This document shows, piece by piece, positions 1 to 13,951 of a stretch of DNA of 64,000 nucleotides. The stretch covers positions 1 through 64,000 of the forward strand of contig OY730174.1 of assembly GCA_963422465.1 (NCBI GenBank), read 5' to 3'. A program made the position numbers and the translations under genes. Numbering within the stretch: position 1 is the stretch's first letter; the number at the start of each line of letters is the position of its first letter. This stretch comes from Lichina pygmaea (taxonomy: Eukaryota > Ascomycota > Lichinomycetes > Lichinales > Lichinaceae). The notes below the pieces were generated by a model, which saw only the letters and a list, made by a program, of their open reading frames with translations, had not been told where the DNA came from and ran no database searches.

Positions 1-166
1 AACCCTAACCCTAACCCTAACCCTAACCCTAACCCTAACCCTAACCCTAACCCTAACCCTAACCCTAACCCTAACCCTAACCCTAACCCTAACCCTAACC
101 CTAACCCTAACCCTAACCCTAACCCTAACCCTAACCCTAACCCTAACCCTAACCCTAACCCTAACC
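1..166. repeat. Telomere repeat array (CCCTAA)n
   Basis: Uninterrupted CCCTAA units, about 27.5 copies, run from the first base. The C-rich strand reads 5' to 3' into the chromosome, so this is a true left chromosome end with TTAGGG-type telomeres. There is no subtelomeric degenerate zone: the last perfect unit abuts retrotransposon LTR sequence at 167. The array may be longer in the cell, because the window starts inside it. Confidence 0.97.
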
Positions 167-328
167 GACCCCTGGGATGGGAGCCACTCATTTATAGGCA
201 ATCAGGCCGCGGGCCAGGCAAGAGGACACCATGGAAGTCAAGTGACCAACCAACAAGGGGTCACGTGACTGTCGAGACACACACAGGCGGCTTGACGCAG
301 CATGCATGAAGCATCAAGACAATCTCAC
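167..328 (+). mobile_element. Outer LTR-B relic, left part, capped by the telomere
   Basis: This matches the start of the family B LTR (compare 41782 and 47680), but the terminal TGTTAC is replaced by telomere, so the match begins at GACCC. The sequence is interrupted at 328 by a solo LTR-C, and both copies of its target CTCAC are visible (324-328 and 824-828). The relic continues at 829-1214 and ends at 51126-51138. It is either a solo LTR or the 3' LTR of an element whose body was lost with the chromosome end. Confidence 0.85.
191..196 (-). promoter_or_regulatory. Antisense LTR-B TATA box facing the telomere
   Basis: TTTATA on the plus strand reads TATAAA on the minus strand. The same box precedes the antisense gene in B elements (for example 47709-47714). 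Here it points at the telomere and lies 25 bp from the junction. A transcript starting about 30 nt downstream would be UUAGGG-repeat RNA. Promoter activity is inferred, not shown. Confidence 0.45.
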
Positions 329-823
329 TGTTGCAGTCTGTACCGTACCGTCCTATCCGAGTATAGGATTAGGGTGAGAGGTGGAAGGTGGGTTGGTTCT
401 CGCAGGAGAGGAGTGTCAAGGAGTGCGAAGGGGTTTGGTGGAACGTGGTGGTGGTGACACCTGATCAACAGCTTTGTACAAAAGGATTGTATTGAAGTAG
501 ATCTAGTTGTCTGGATCACAACATGAGTTGAAGACAATTGTTCCATAAGGGAACTATCACCAGACTATATAGTGCTTAGTTCGTGAGCACAGTGAGCTCT
601 GCTCACTTTGCTCACTTGTTCATGCACGCTGCAGCAAGCTGGGTGAGCCCTGCTCACTTTGCTCACTTGTTCGTGCATATGCATGCTGCAGCAAGCACCC
701 CCCGGTTTGTCTCACCGGTCACGTGACTGGTTCCCGTGTCACACTGCCTGGTACTTCTGTCCAGTATCCTGTCTGCTGCTTTCTGTGAGTATATAAAGAC
801 TGTGTTCCTCCTGGGTTGTAACA
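329..823 (-). mobile_element. Solo LTR of family C
   Basis: A complete 495-bp LTR in minus orientation. It starts TGTTGCAGTC and ends GGGTTGTAACA, and carries the C-type U3 (GTGAGC/GCTCAC repeats and a TATATAAAG antisense box). It is flanked by perfect CTCAC duplications at 324-328 and 824-828. With no internal sequence, it was left by LTR-LTR recombination. Confidence 0.9.
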
Positions 824-828
824 CTCAC

Positions 829-1214
829 CAGTCTTGATGCAGGATGCAGGAAGTATCAAGACAGTCTCACCAGTCTTGACGCAGTGTGCATGAAGCATTG
901 AGACAATCTCACCAGTCTTGACGCAGGGTGCATAACATAGTGGGACTGTCAAGAAAATCTCACCCATCTTGACAGGCCAGCACTATATAGTTTGGCGATA
1001 GTTCCTGTATGGAACGATCATCTTCAACTCATGTTGTGATCCAGACAACTAGATCTACTTCAATACAATCCTTTTGTACGAAGCTATTGATCAGGTGTCA
1101 CCACCACCATGTTCCACTAAACCCCTTCACACTCCTTGACACTCCTCTCCTGCGAGAACCAACCCGCCTTCCACATCTTGCCCTTAATCCTGTACTTGGT
1201 TAGGACAGCATGGT
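829..1214 (+). mobile_element. Outer LTR-B relic, middle part
   Basis: This continues the LTR-B that starts at 167 after the solo LTR-C insertion. It includes the ACTATATAG sense TATA region and the R-U5 half. It stops at 1214, about 13 bp short of the normal LTR end. The missing end is found 50 kb away at 51126-51138. Bases 1210-1214 (ATGGT) and 51121-51125 (ACAGT) look like one target duplication that has diverged by two transitions. Confidence 0.8.
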
Positions 1215-1844
1215 TGTTACGACCCAGGAGGAACACAGTCTTTATATACTCACAGAAAGCAGCAGACAGGATACTGGACAGAATTACCAGGCAGTGTGAC
1301 ACGGGAACCAGTCATGTGACTGGCAAGACAAACCAGGGGGTGCTCGCCGCAGCATGCATATACACAAACAAGTGAGCAAAGTGAGCACAGCTCACCCAGC
1401 TCACCGCAGCGTGCATGAAAAGTGAGCAGAGTGAGCAGAGCTCACCCAGCTCACTGCAGTGTGCATGAACAAGTGAGCAAAGTGAGCAGAGCTCACCCAG
1501 CTCACCACAGCATGCATGAACTGTGAGCAAAGTGAGCAGAGCTCACCGATCTCACCGAGTAAGCAAAGTGAGCAGAGCTCACTGTGCTCACAAACTGAGC
1601 ACTATATAGTCTGGCGATAGTTCCCTTATGGAACAATTGTCTTCAACTCATGTTGTGATCCAGACAACTAGATCTACTTCAATACAATCCTTTTGTACAA
1701 AGCTGTTGATCAGGTGTCACCACCACCACGTTCCACCAAACCCCTTTGTGCTTCTTGACACTCCTCTCCTGCGAGAACCAACCTGCCTTCCACCTCTCAC
1801 CCTAATCCTATACTTGGATAGGACAGTACGCACAGACCACAACA
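1215..1844 (+). repeat. C1 5' LTR
   Basis: Begins TGTTACGACCC and ends GACCACAACA, followed by the CTTTGAAGAC primer-site region. U3 carries repeats of GTGAGC...GCTCAC half-sites at about 1370-1590. A sense TATA (CTATATAG) lies near 1590-1597. The 3' half from the TATA onward is nearly identical to family B LTRs, while the U3 is unrelated to B. Confidence 0.9.
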
Positions 1845-1862
1845 CTTTGAAGACTCTCAAAA

Positions 1863-3410
1863 ATGAGTACCTCAGGAGCAACCAACCCCAACTTTCCAGA
1901 TAGAAAGATTAGTGTCGCCAAGCCAGACCTGTTCTATGGTGAAAGAAACAAGGTCAACGACTGGCTCATGCAACTTCAAGTCTACTTTCAATTCCAACCA
2001 GAGACAAAGCTGCCTAAGCAAAAGTGGCCCCTCTTTGCAACCACTTATATAAGAGGTAATGCTTATTGATGGATCAAGCCCTATGTCAACAAACACCTCT
2101 CAGGAAACAGAGACCACAACAGCATGACAGAATAGATGACAAAATAGACATGATTCAAGGACAAGATCAAAAGGATCCTTGGACTATCTAACAAAGACAA
2201 AGTGGCTATACGAATGATCCAGCACATCAAACAACAACACTCAGCTGCAGAGTACACCACGCAGTTCAAACAATACTCAGTACTGACTGACTGGGACAAC
2301 AACACCCTGATGGTCATGTACTGATGTAGACTCAAGGAAAACATGAAGGATAAGATCACCTTCAACAGACGAGCAGTCAATACACTGGACAAACTCATCA
2401 CACAAGCAATCAACATTGATGACAAGCTATTCAAGTGAGCGATGGAGAAACACCACGACAGAGGATACAGCCACCCTGCATGGTATGTGAGCAACCACTA
2501 CAAGCTGCCTAACAAGGCACCACCACATAACCCATATGGCTATGCACCCATGGAACTAGATGCAGTCCACCACAAGGGAAGGTTCACAAAGGGAAGGAAC
2601 AACAAAAAAGGGAAAGCACTGAGGTGCTATGCCTGTGGCAAGCTAGGCCACATGGTGAAAGACTGTTGTTCAAAGAACAAGGTGCACTGACAGCAACTTA
2701 GTACACTTGATGGAGACTGGAATGTCATCAAGCCAGAGGACCCACCAGGAGAGGCTCAGCTATCTCTTGAACAATAGGACAACTACGATCAGATATTGGA
2801 AGCAGCCCACCAACTGGCAACATCAGGAGGCAAGGACCTACCAGAACAGACAGGTCAGGACAAGAGACAGGAGCTCTTAACCACCTCTGATAGGGACTGA
2901 GATGAACCCACGTCTATCAAAGAAGAAATACCACAAGGAAGCTATGCTTACAGCATGGACCCACGAAATCTACAGTATGGCAAACTACAGTGGAGGTTTT
3001 GCACAAAGCACTACTGCACCTACCACAAACAACTACGAAGGTACAGAGGACATTCACCCTACCACACCACCTGCCACAAGTATTGGGTCAATTACAAGAA
3101 GGATGCGTGTGAGATCCATCTTTGGGACAAACACCAACACACCACATTCCCCGGGCACACACATGATTGGCACAAACACCTCATGTTCCTACAGCAAGGT
3201 AACAACTACAACTGCTACGTCAACAATTGGCAGTACTGCCTCAAGCCTGGATGTGACAAGCATCAGCAAGACAAATTCATGAACAGATTCCTCAGAACTG
3301 ATGGGAATAGCTGGACCTATTGCCCAGTCAGTGGTAAGACACTTTGATCAGGAAAAGACTGAACTCCCTTGTCAAGGGGTGACATCGGAAGCTCAACAAC
3401 ATGACCCCTA
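1863..3410 (+). pseudogene. C1 gag (capsid, zinc knuckle, Cys/His-rich region), broken
   Basis: The start ATG at 1863 lies 18 bp after the LTR. The capsid-like part runs to about 2440. A nucleocapsid zinc knuckle CYACGKLGHMVKDC (CX2CX4HX4C) lies near 2626-2670. In-frame stops come from CGA-to-TGA (for example 2067) and TGG-to-TAG changes. After the TGA at 2688-2690, which all four gag copies share, an open stretch (about 2700-3348) encodes a Cys/His-rich region of unknown role. Gag would form the particle and bind element RNA. A1 is inserted at 3410/3411. Confidence 0.8.
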
Positions 3411-3839
3411 TGTTAAGGCCCAGGCTGGAACAGCTGAGCTGACCGAAGCAAGTGTACACAGGTACACGGAACAATATTCACCCAACCCAGTGGACAAGGT
3501 GGACGATGTGTAACCAGCTTGTCCAGCTTGTCCACGGTGGACGAGGTGGACAACATGTAACCAGCTCGTCCAGCTTGTCCACACAGAAAGCTGATACCCC
3601 TTGGGAGGACCCCCCCCCCTCAGGCTCCTGTATATAAGAACCCAGATAGCTGGAGAGAATAGCTCTCCAGACTGAACGCACATTACAAGTGATAATAGCA
3701 AGAGAGTTACCCCACTTGCTATTCATCTATTGAGTCCCTGCCCTCCTCAGTCGAAGACAGGACCACCCACATTCTGTGTGAACGTGGACTGGCCTTTAAC
3801 AGTTTCAGTCTCTAACACATAGTACACTGGCTCAATACG

Positions 3840-5384
3840 ATGGCAGATCCACGCAGCCCTACCCCTTTGCAGGCAGGCCAAGCTTGGGCTGCGCCTCAGG
3901 CGCAAGCCCAGGAACCACCTGTCCCTACCACCCTCACCTTACCTCCAAAGCCATTAAAGGTAGGTACGCCGAAGAGGTACGATGGATCACAAGGGGGATT
4001 GGAATTATTCTTCTCTCAGCTTGAGCTTTACTACAGATTCAACGCCGCACAATTCCCTACGGAACAGGAGAAGGTACTGTTCGCAGCTTCCTACCTGGAC
4101 AGACTGACATTTGCCTGGTTTAATGTCTACCTACAAGACTTCCTTGACAACAAGGAAGATCCCTCTAGCATGGAGACCACAACACGGCAGATCATTGGGA
4201 GATTCTCTACCTTCAAGACCCAGATGAAGAAGACCTTCGGGGTCATTGATGAAGAACAAGATGTGGAACGAAAGCTCCAAGCACTACGGCAGACAGGGTC
4301 AGCATCAGACTTTGCGGCGAAGTTCCAACAGTTGTCAGTGAGGACACAATGGGGAGACAGTGCCTTGACAGCACTATTCTACCAAGCTCTCAAGGAACAA
4401 GTCAAGGATGACATCGCACGAGGAGACCGACCCACCGACCTTGAGGATATGATTGACACAGCGGTACACATTGACGACCGACAGTTCGAACAAGAACTCA
4501 AGAAGTGAGGCAAGCATGCAAGGCCATGGGGCAAAAAGACAGTGCCAGCACAAGACAAGTACAGCTTGACACCCATGGAGATTGATGCAACAACACCACA
4601 GGCAACAAAGAAGAAAGAAACACGGAAGTGTTACAATTGCCAGAAGGTAGGACACCTCGCAGCCAACTGCCAAAGCAAGAAGAAGAAAGAAGGCAAGAGT
4701 AAGCAGTTGAATGCCACCAGTGCCTGGAAAGGCAAGGGCATTCAGGAGCCACCGAGGGCTCCCAGAGGCACGCTACCCATGAACCGGTCAGAAGCAACAC
4801 TCCTCAGGCAGGAGGACAATCTCAGACAGCACATCGAAAGACTGGAGAACGATCTGCAGAGGTCACTGGAGGACCTGCACACAACCCAAGACCAGATTGA
4901 TAAGGTTCATTGGGAGGATGACCTGATCTCTGAATTCGACACAACAGACTACGAGATTGATATAACCGGTATGCCACCAGTTCCCAAGACACCACTACTC
5001 CGACGACAGGATGCGACCTTGTCGGAGGACAGCGAAGTGAGAGTGACACGATGGGTGGACAACACCATCAGCATCTCACAGCCCCAAGACATCACAGCGC
5101 AAGTGGACTATCACCAGGCTATGACACCAGCCTGCGGACGTCCTTATTGGAAAGGATGCGAGGACCACCACTGCAAGGAACATCTCCTAGAGAAAAGGAG
5201 AAGGCACTACTCCCCTGGCCCAGAATACCACAAGAAAGCCTGGAGCATCAAGCACCAGCTAAGCCAGCAAGGGAAAGAACACAATGACTGCGGAGAAGAC
5301 GCATGGGAGCTATGCTTCACCGAAAAGTGCGAAAGACACGCAGCAGAACACCAGGCTCAGGGCCTTGGTTGTTCAAAAAACTAG
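3840..5384 (+). pseudogene. A1 gag
   Basis: ATG at 3840, 38 bp after the LTR. The capsid region runs to a TGA at 4506-4508, a site that is TGA in all three A copies. The frame then continues with a zinc knuckle CYNCQKVGHLAANC near 4630-4672, an acidic coiled region, and the natural TAG at 5382-5384. AAAAAAC at 5375-5381 immediately precedes this stop. The downstream pseudoknot is weakened here by a G-to-A change (CCGG to CCAG, 5400-5403). Confidence 0.85.
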
Positions 5385-8300
5385 CAGTGCTCTTCAAATC
5401 CAGAGTCGGAAGAGCAGGCAAGACAACACTCCGGAGAGAAGGGGTCGAGCAGAGCCTTGACGCGACAGCCTGCAGTCCGTATTTTCGCATCAAGATGAGA
5501 GTCAACAGGCACCTGACAAACACCATGATTGACTCTGGAGCTACTGGCAACTTCATGTCAGAAAGTTTCGCCAGGAAGCACAAGATCCCGACTCAGGAAA
5601 AGAGGAATCCATACCAACTAACAGTAGTGGACGGGACACCACTCTCCAACGACCAAGGACAAGTGATGAAGGAGACCAAGAACCTACGACTGTGTGTCGA
5701 CGGTACGACAATCGGATCAGAAGAATTCGACTTGGTCCAGATACCACATGAAGTTATATTGGGTCTTCCGTGGTTGGAAAGTCAAAACCCAAGGATCGAC
5801 TGGAAAAGAAGGCACCTAGTCTTTCCGAAGAGGAGTCTGGCAACTCGAGCAGAGCCAGAGAAAGTGAGAATCAAAGAGATCTCATATGCAGGGTGGAAGA
5901 AGCACCACCGGCGAGGGCGAGCCTATGTGGCTTGGATGAAGCCCCGAAACCATCAACTTTGCACCACGCATGACGCCGTGGGCGAGACTCAGGCACCGCA
6001 GCTGCCAAGTGAGTATAAAGACTACCAGGAGATGTTTGGTGAGGAAGCAGTCGTGACGCTACCAGAACACCAAGAGTGGGATCACGAAATTCTGCTGGAA
6101 GACGGAAAGAAACCCACATACAGCCCTATTTACACTCTATCAGCAAAGGAGCTTGAGGCCTTAAGAGATTACCTGGACGAGAACCTAGTGAAAGGGTTTA
6201 TAAGACCTTCAACATCACCGGCCAGATACCCAATATTGTTTGTGCCAAAGAAAGACAGCAAATTACGACTGTGTGTCGACTACCGGCAGCTTAATGCGAT
6301 CATGATTAAGAATCACTACCCACTACCGTTAATATTGGAAATCCAGGACTGAATCCAAGGAGCCAAGTAGTTTACCAAGTTCGACATCCAAGGCGCTTTC
6401 AACCTGGTTAGGATGAAAGATGGCGAAGAATGGAAGACAGCCTTTCGTACAAGGTACGGGCATTACGAGTATACTGTTATGCCATTCAGCCTTACGAATG
6501 CACCGGTGATATTCCAATCACTTATTAACACTATCCTCCGACAATACCTAGATATATTTGTTACTGCTTATATCGACGATGTCTTGGTTTACACCAATGG
6601 AACCCTGGAGGAGCACAGACAGCATGTCAAGAAGATCCTACATGCGCTCCAAGAAGCAGGAATAAGGTTACACTTTGATAAGAGCGTCTTCCACGTGAAA
6701 GAAGTGGAATATTTGGGATCAATCCTGACAACAGAAGGAATCTGTATGGACGATACAAAGATCACAGTAGTACAAGACTGGCCAACACCCAAAAACCTCA
6801 AAGAAGTCCAATCCTTCCTGGGATTTGCGAACTTCTACCGACGATTTATCAAGGAGTACTCAAGGACAGCAGTACCCTTGACTGAACTAACAAAGAAGGA
6901 AGAAACCTTCACATGGGGGAACAGCCAAGAAAGAGCGTTCCAGGAGCTGAAAGAGAAGTTCACCTCCGCACCCATACTGGCATTATTTGATCCTGGACAG
7001 TGGATCATCATGGAGACAGATGCCTCAGACCAAGCACTTGGATCTTGCTTGTGTCAACCAGACACCGAAAACCGCCTACACCCTGTCGCATACTGATCAA
7101 GAAAGTTCTCTGGCCCAGAACTCAGGTACAATGTCCACGACAAGGAGTTGTTAGCGATTGTTGACATATTCCAGGAGTGGAGACCTTACCTGGAAGGAGT
7201 AAAGTACACAGTGGATGTGTACTCAGACCACAAGAATTTGGCTTACTTCACGACAACAAAGAAGCTAAACAGATGACAAGTCCGATGGGCAGAGCTTTTA
7301 GCTTCATACAACTTCCAGATCTTCTATCGAAAAGGATCAGAAAATGCACGAGCGGACGCGCTTAGCAGACAGCCTGATATGACAACAGACGACACGACAG
7401 AAGAGCGCCCAATCCTAGTGACAAAAGGACAAACTCTGGTCTATGCTCAACCTCAGTTAGCGACAACTGAAGAAATAGGTGCACTCCTGACCCTAGGCCA
7501 CAACGTTGCGGCCATGAACAAGGAAGAAGTGCCAGAGAGCACACAAGAGGACATGATTTGACAACATCACGATAGACCTCTACACAGACATCCTGGGTGA
7601 GACAAGACCCTGGAAAAGATCTGGAGACGTTACCACTTCAACAGAATGAAGTGGAAAGTGACGGAATTTATTCGCAACTGCGAAGAGTGTGCGAAAAACA
7701 AACCGTCACGCCACAAACCCTATGGAGAGAGTCAACAAATAGACCTCCCAGAAGTGGCTTGGGATACCATCACAATGGATTTTGTGGTGAAGCTGCCAAG
7801 GTCAGAGGACCCGGTAACAAAGGTGAAATATGACAGTATCTTGGTGGTTGTTGACAAACTCACCAAATACGCTCACCTGATCCTGTGGCGAGAGACAGGA
7901 ACAGCGAGCGAACTCGCCAATGTCCTGCTCAAAGAATTGGTTAGCCAGTGAGGGCTACCCACGAAGATTATCTCAGATCAAGACAAACTCTTCACCTCGA
8001 AATTCTGGAACACGTGGACAAGACAGCTAGGGATAGACACAAAGATGTCTACTGCCTACCATCCACAAACAGACGGACAAACTGAGAGAACAAACCAGAC
8101 GATGGAACAGTACCTACACCACTACGTCAACCACTGACAGGACGATTGGGTAGAACTGCTACCAATGGCTCAGTTTGCGTACAACAATCAGCAACACAGT
8201 GTGACGGGCATGACACTGTTCTTTGCGAACTACAGCAGAAACCCCCGCTGGGAAGTGATGGTGGCTGGAAGTGGCACTTCAACAAATGTCGAAAAACTCA

Positions 8301-8833
8301 CTGCTATGCATGAGGAAATGAAGACTGCAATTGAATCTGCACAAAAGACAACAAGCCACTGCCTAAACAGCAAAAGGTTGAAGGGACCAACCCTGGAGAG
8401 GGGGGATAAGGTCTATTTGTCAACAAAAAACCTGCGCTCGAAGCGACCAAGCAAAAAGCTGGATCATGTACAAATCAGACTGTTTGAGATTGAGAAGCGC
8501 ACTGGAGAAGTCAACTACCGACTGAGACTGCCAAAAAAAGCATGGATACACTGAGTATTCCATGTCTCACTGCTTGAGCCAGCACCCAGCGACGCAGCAA
8601 TCAAAACAGAATGGCACTTTGAGGATGACGAAGAAGAGTACAATGTCGAAAGGATCCTAGACAGCTGGAGAAGTGGACAGAAAATTGAATACCTGGTCAA
8701 GTGGTTAGGGTACGACAATAAGGAGAACTCGTGGGAACCCACCGAGAACTTCAGCCCTGCGACGAACAAGAAACTGCGGAGTTTCCACCGACAAAACCTG
8801 CAGAAGCCAGGATCAATGGAGACAAAGGCTTGA
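5303..8833 (+). pseudogene. A1 pol polyprotein
   Basis: In the -1 frame relative to gag. The order is aspartic protease (DSGATG near 5530), RT (YIDD near 6570), RNase H, integrase (HHCC, DD35E region) and chromodomain, ending with TGA at 8831-8833. At least eight TGA stops replace CGA codons that are intact in A3: 'actgaatcc', 'tactgatca', 'agatgacaa', 'tttgacaac', 'gggtgagac', 'cagtgaggg', 'cactgacag' and 'cactgagta'. One TAG replaces TGG (near 6368). The copy is dead. Confidence 0.88.
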
Positions 8834-9281
8834 GAGAAGCCAAAGCCTCCGAAGAGAAGAAGTCCTCCAAAGGCGGCGGGGACTCCACACGCGTAGCCTC
8901 CTGCTCGAGATCCTCCTGATCCTTGATCACAGCAAGCTCACGTTTGATGGCCTCACCCTCCTTCTTGGACAACACACCCAACTGACAACAGAGACAAAGT
9001 TTGCGAGGAAGGAGAACAGACTCCTGCTCCTTGATCTCCTTCAGTTGAGTCTTGAGCTGAGTGCGCTCAAGCTCCATCTTCTCCCACTCCGACTCCGCGA
9101 GATGGAGATCACAACAGCGACCCTTCTCAAGGCACTGACCGCAAAATGTGGACTCTGAACTGACAACACACTTGGCACGGTCATGACGACATGCGCTGTA
9201 TGAAACTTTGGATACCTTGCCCATCTTGCCAACACAAGAACCGAGGACTCCACGATGATTAACACAAGATGTCCGGGTCAT
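8751..9281 (-). CDS. A1 antisense zinc-cluster protein, cluster damaged
   Basis: An open 176-codon frame convergent with pol and overlapping its tail by 83 bp. It is homologous to the intact A2 protein at 40508-41038. The Zn2Cys6 pattern has lost its first cysteine (SYSAC instead of SCSAC), and an Arg before the last cysteine has become Cys. A Glu/Lys-rich, heptad-like segment follows the cluster, predicted to be a coiled coil. The frame survives although pol is riddled with stops, but this copy probably cannot bind both zincs. Confidence 0.65.
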   Translation of the reverse strand: MTRTSCVNHRGVLGSCVGKMGKVSKVSYSACRHDRAKCVVSSESTFCGQCLEKGRCCDLHLAESEWEKMELERTQLKTQLKEIKEQESVLLPRKLCLCCQLGVLSKKEGEAIKRELAVIKDQEDLEQEATRVESPPPLEDFFSSEALASLKPLSPLILASAGFVGGNSAVSCSSQG

Positions 9282-9333
9282 GGTAAGAGAAGTGAGAGGA
9301 TCTGGGGACAGAACCTTTGGAGGGAGGGGATGG

Positions 9334-9724
9334 TGTTAAGGCCCAGGCCAGAACAGCTGAGCCGACCGAAGCGAGTGTACAGAGGTACACAGAACAATAT
9401 TCACCCGACCCGGTGGACAAGGTGGACGATGTGTAACCAGCTTGTCCAGCTTGTCCACGGTGGACGAGGTGGACAACGTGTAACCAGCTTGTCCAGCTTG
9501 TCCACGCAGAAAGCTGATACCCCTCGGGAGGACCCCCCCCCCTCAGGCTCCTGTATATAAGAACCCAGATAGCCAGAGAGAATAGCTCTCCAGGCTGAAC
9601 GCACATTACGAGCGACAATAGCAAGAGAGTTACCCCACTTGCTATTCATCTATTGAGTCCCTGCCCTCCTCGGTTGAAGACAGGACCACCCACATTCTGT
9701 GTGAACGTGGACTGGCCTTTAACA
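9334..9724 (+). repeat. A1 3' LTR
   Basis: 391 bp, preceded by the purine tract GGAGGGAGGGGATGG. U3 contains GGTGGAC/GTCCACC-type inverted half-sites in two copies (about 9408-9508). TATATAAGA lies near 9554. The outer flank CCCTA matches the left flank. Confidence 0.92.
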
Positions 9725-12912
<3,188 letters not shown>

Positions 12913-13076
12913 AACAGCTCAGCCTGCAGGAGGGATGTGTTAATGACTGATCAAGTCAAATCCTCACCATCTGACTCCATCTCTTTCACCAAGCACTGAA
13001 GCTTCTGCCTTGCACAGACCTTGGCGCCCTCCAACACCTTTCACTTCTGAGACAGACAAGCCTGCACTGTGGCAAG

Positions 13077-13355
13077 TTATTTAAAGAGTGCATTGTGTGT
13101 TGCCTTGTCAGTGGCAACATCCTCACGGAGGTTGTCCCAGGACATGTTCAAAGATTCCCAGGACACAGAGATACAAGACCTTCCGTGCTGAGTGCACGCA
13201 GCACATTTCAACTTATTGTCTTCTCCCAGTATCTGGAAGCACGGATGACCACGGAGAACACAAAAGTCACAGGGTGTACGCGAAACAAAACCCTGATCGT
13301 GGATTTGAGCAGCCAGCTGAGTTTGGCTAACAGTCGCACATGACTTTGGAGGCAT
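13077..13355 (-). pseudogene. C1 antisense zinc-cluster gene, truncated
   Basis: ATG at 13355. The Zn2Cys6 cluster is intact (CDFC-X6-C-X11-CAAC-X6-C), but a CAA-to-TAA change ends the frame after 92 codons, before most of the coiled-coil segment. A minus-strand TATA (TATATAA, 13426-13432) in the 3' LTR lies about 75 bp upstream of the ATG. A CT-rich stretch, the complement of the polypurine tract, lies between them. B2 carries an intact 166-aa homologue. Confidence 0.7.
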
Positions 13356-13398
13356 GACCAGATTTTATCAAGATGATGAAAGATGGAGAGGAGGATAG

Positions 13399-13951
13399 TG
13401 TTACAACCCAGAAGGAACACAGTTCTTATATACTCACAGAAAGCAGCAGACAGGATACTGGACAGAAGTACCAGACAGTGTGACACGGGAACCAGTCACG
13501 TGACTGGCAAGACAAACCAGGGGGTGCTCACCGCAGCATGCATATGCACGAACAAGTGAGCAAAGTGAGCAGAGCTCACCCAGCTCACCGCAGCGTGCAT
13601 GAAAAGTGAGCAAAGTGAGCAAAGTGAGCAGAGCTCACCCAGCTCACTGCAGCGTGCATGAAAAGTGAGCAAAGTGAGCAGAGCTCACTCTGCTCACAAA
13701 CTGGGCACTATATAGTCTGGTGATAGTTCCCCTATGGAATGATTGTCTTCAACTCATGTTGTGATCCAGACAACTAGATCTACTTTAATACAATCCTTTT
13801 GTACAAAGCTGTTGATCAGGTGTCACCACCACCATGTTCCACCAAACCCCTTCACACTCCTTGACACTCCTCTCCTGCGAGAACCAACCTGCCTTCCACC
13901 TCTCACCCTAATCCTATACTCAGATAGGACAGTACAGTACAGACCGCAACA
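13399..13951 (+). repeat. LTR-C shared by C1 and C2
   Basis: A 553-bp C-type LTR preceded by the C1 polypurine tract. It is followed directly by gag interior sequence (CTCATGTTCC...) instead of the primer-site region. About 1.3 kb of C2 5' gag is therefore missing, and this LTR serves both elements. Confidence 0.88.

Larger units (their letters stand above)
3411..9724 (+). mobile_element. Ty3/Gypsy chromovirus A1 (family A)
   Basis: A 6314-bp element with 391-bp LTRs (3411-3801 and 9334-9724), termini TGTTAAGGCC/GGCCTTTAACA, and perfect CCCTA target duplications (3406-3410, 9725-9729). It is inserted in C1 near the gag/pol junction. Layout: gag, -1 frameshift signal, pol (protease, RT, RNase H, integrase, chromodomain), a convergent antisense Zn2Cys6 gene, and a purine-rich tract before the 3' LTR. 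It has many CGA-to-TGA stops compared with A3. Confidence 0.93.

Noticed and set aside
1628-1903. Recurrent 65-100 aa ORF beginning MEQLSSTHVVIQTTRSTS in almost every B/C LTR
   Set aside because: It lies in the R-U5 half of the LTR and recurs only because the LTR does. It has no recognisable domain and its ends vary with flanking DNA.
4498-4800. Antisense ORFs opposite A gag (also 27437-27835 and 36159-36557)
   Set aside because: Cys/Ser/Leu-rich shadows of the nucleocapsid frame, kept only because gag is conserved. No zinc-cluster pattern or promoter.
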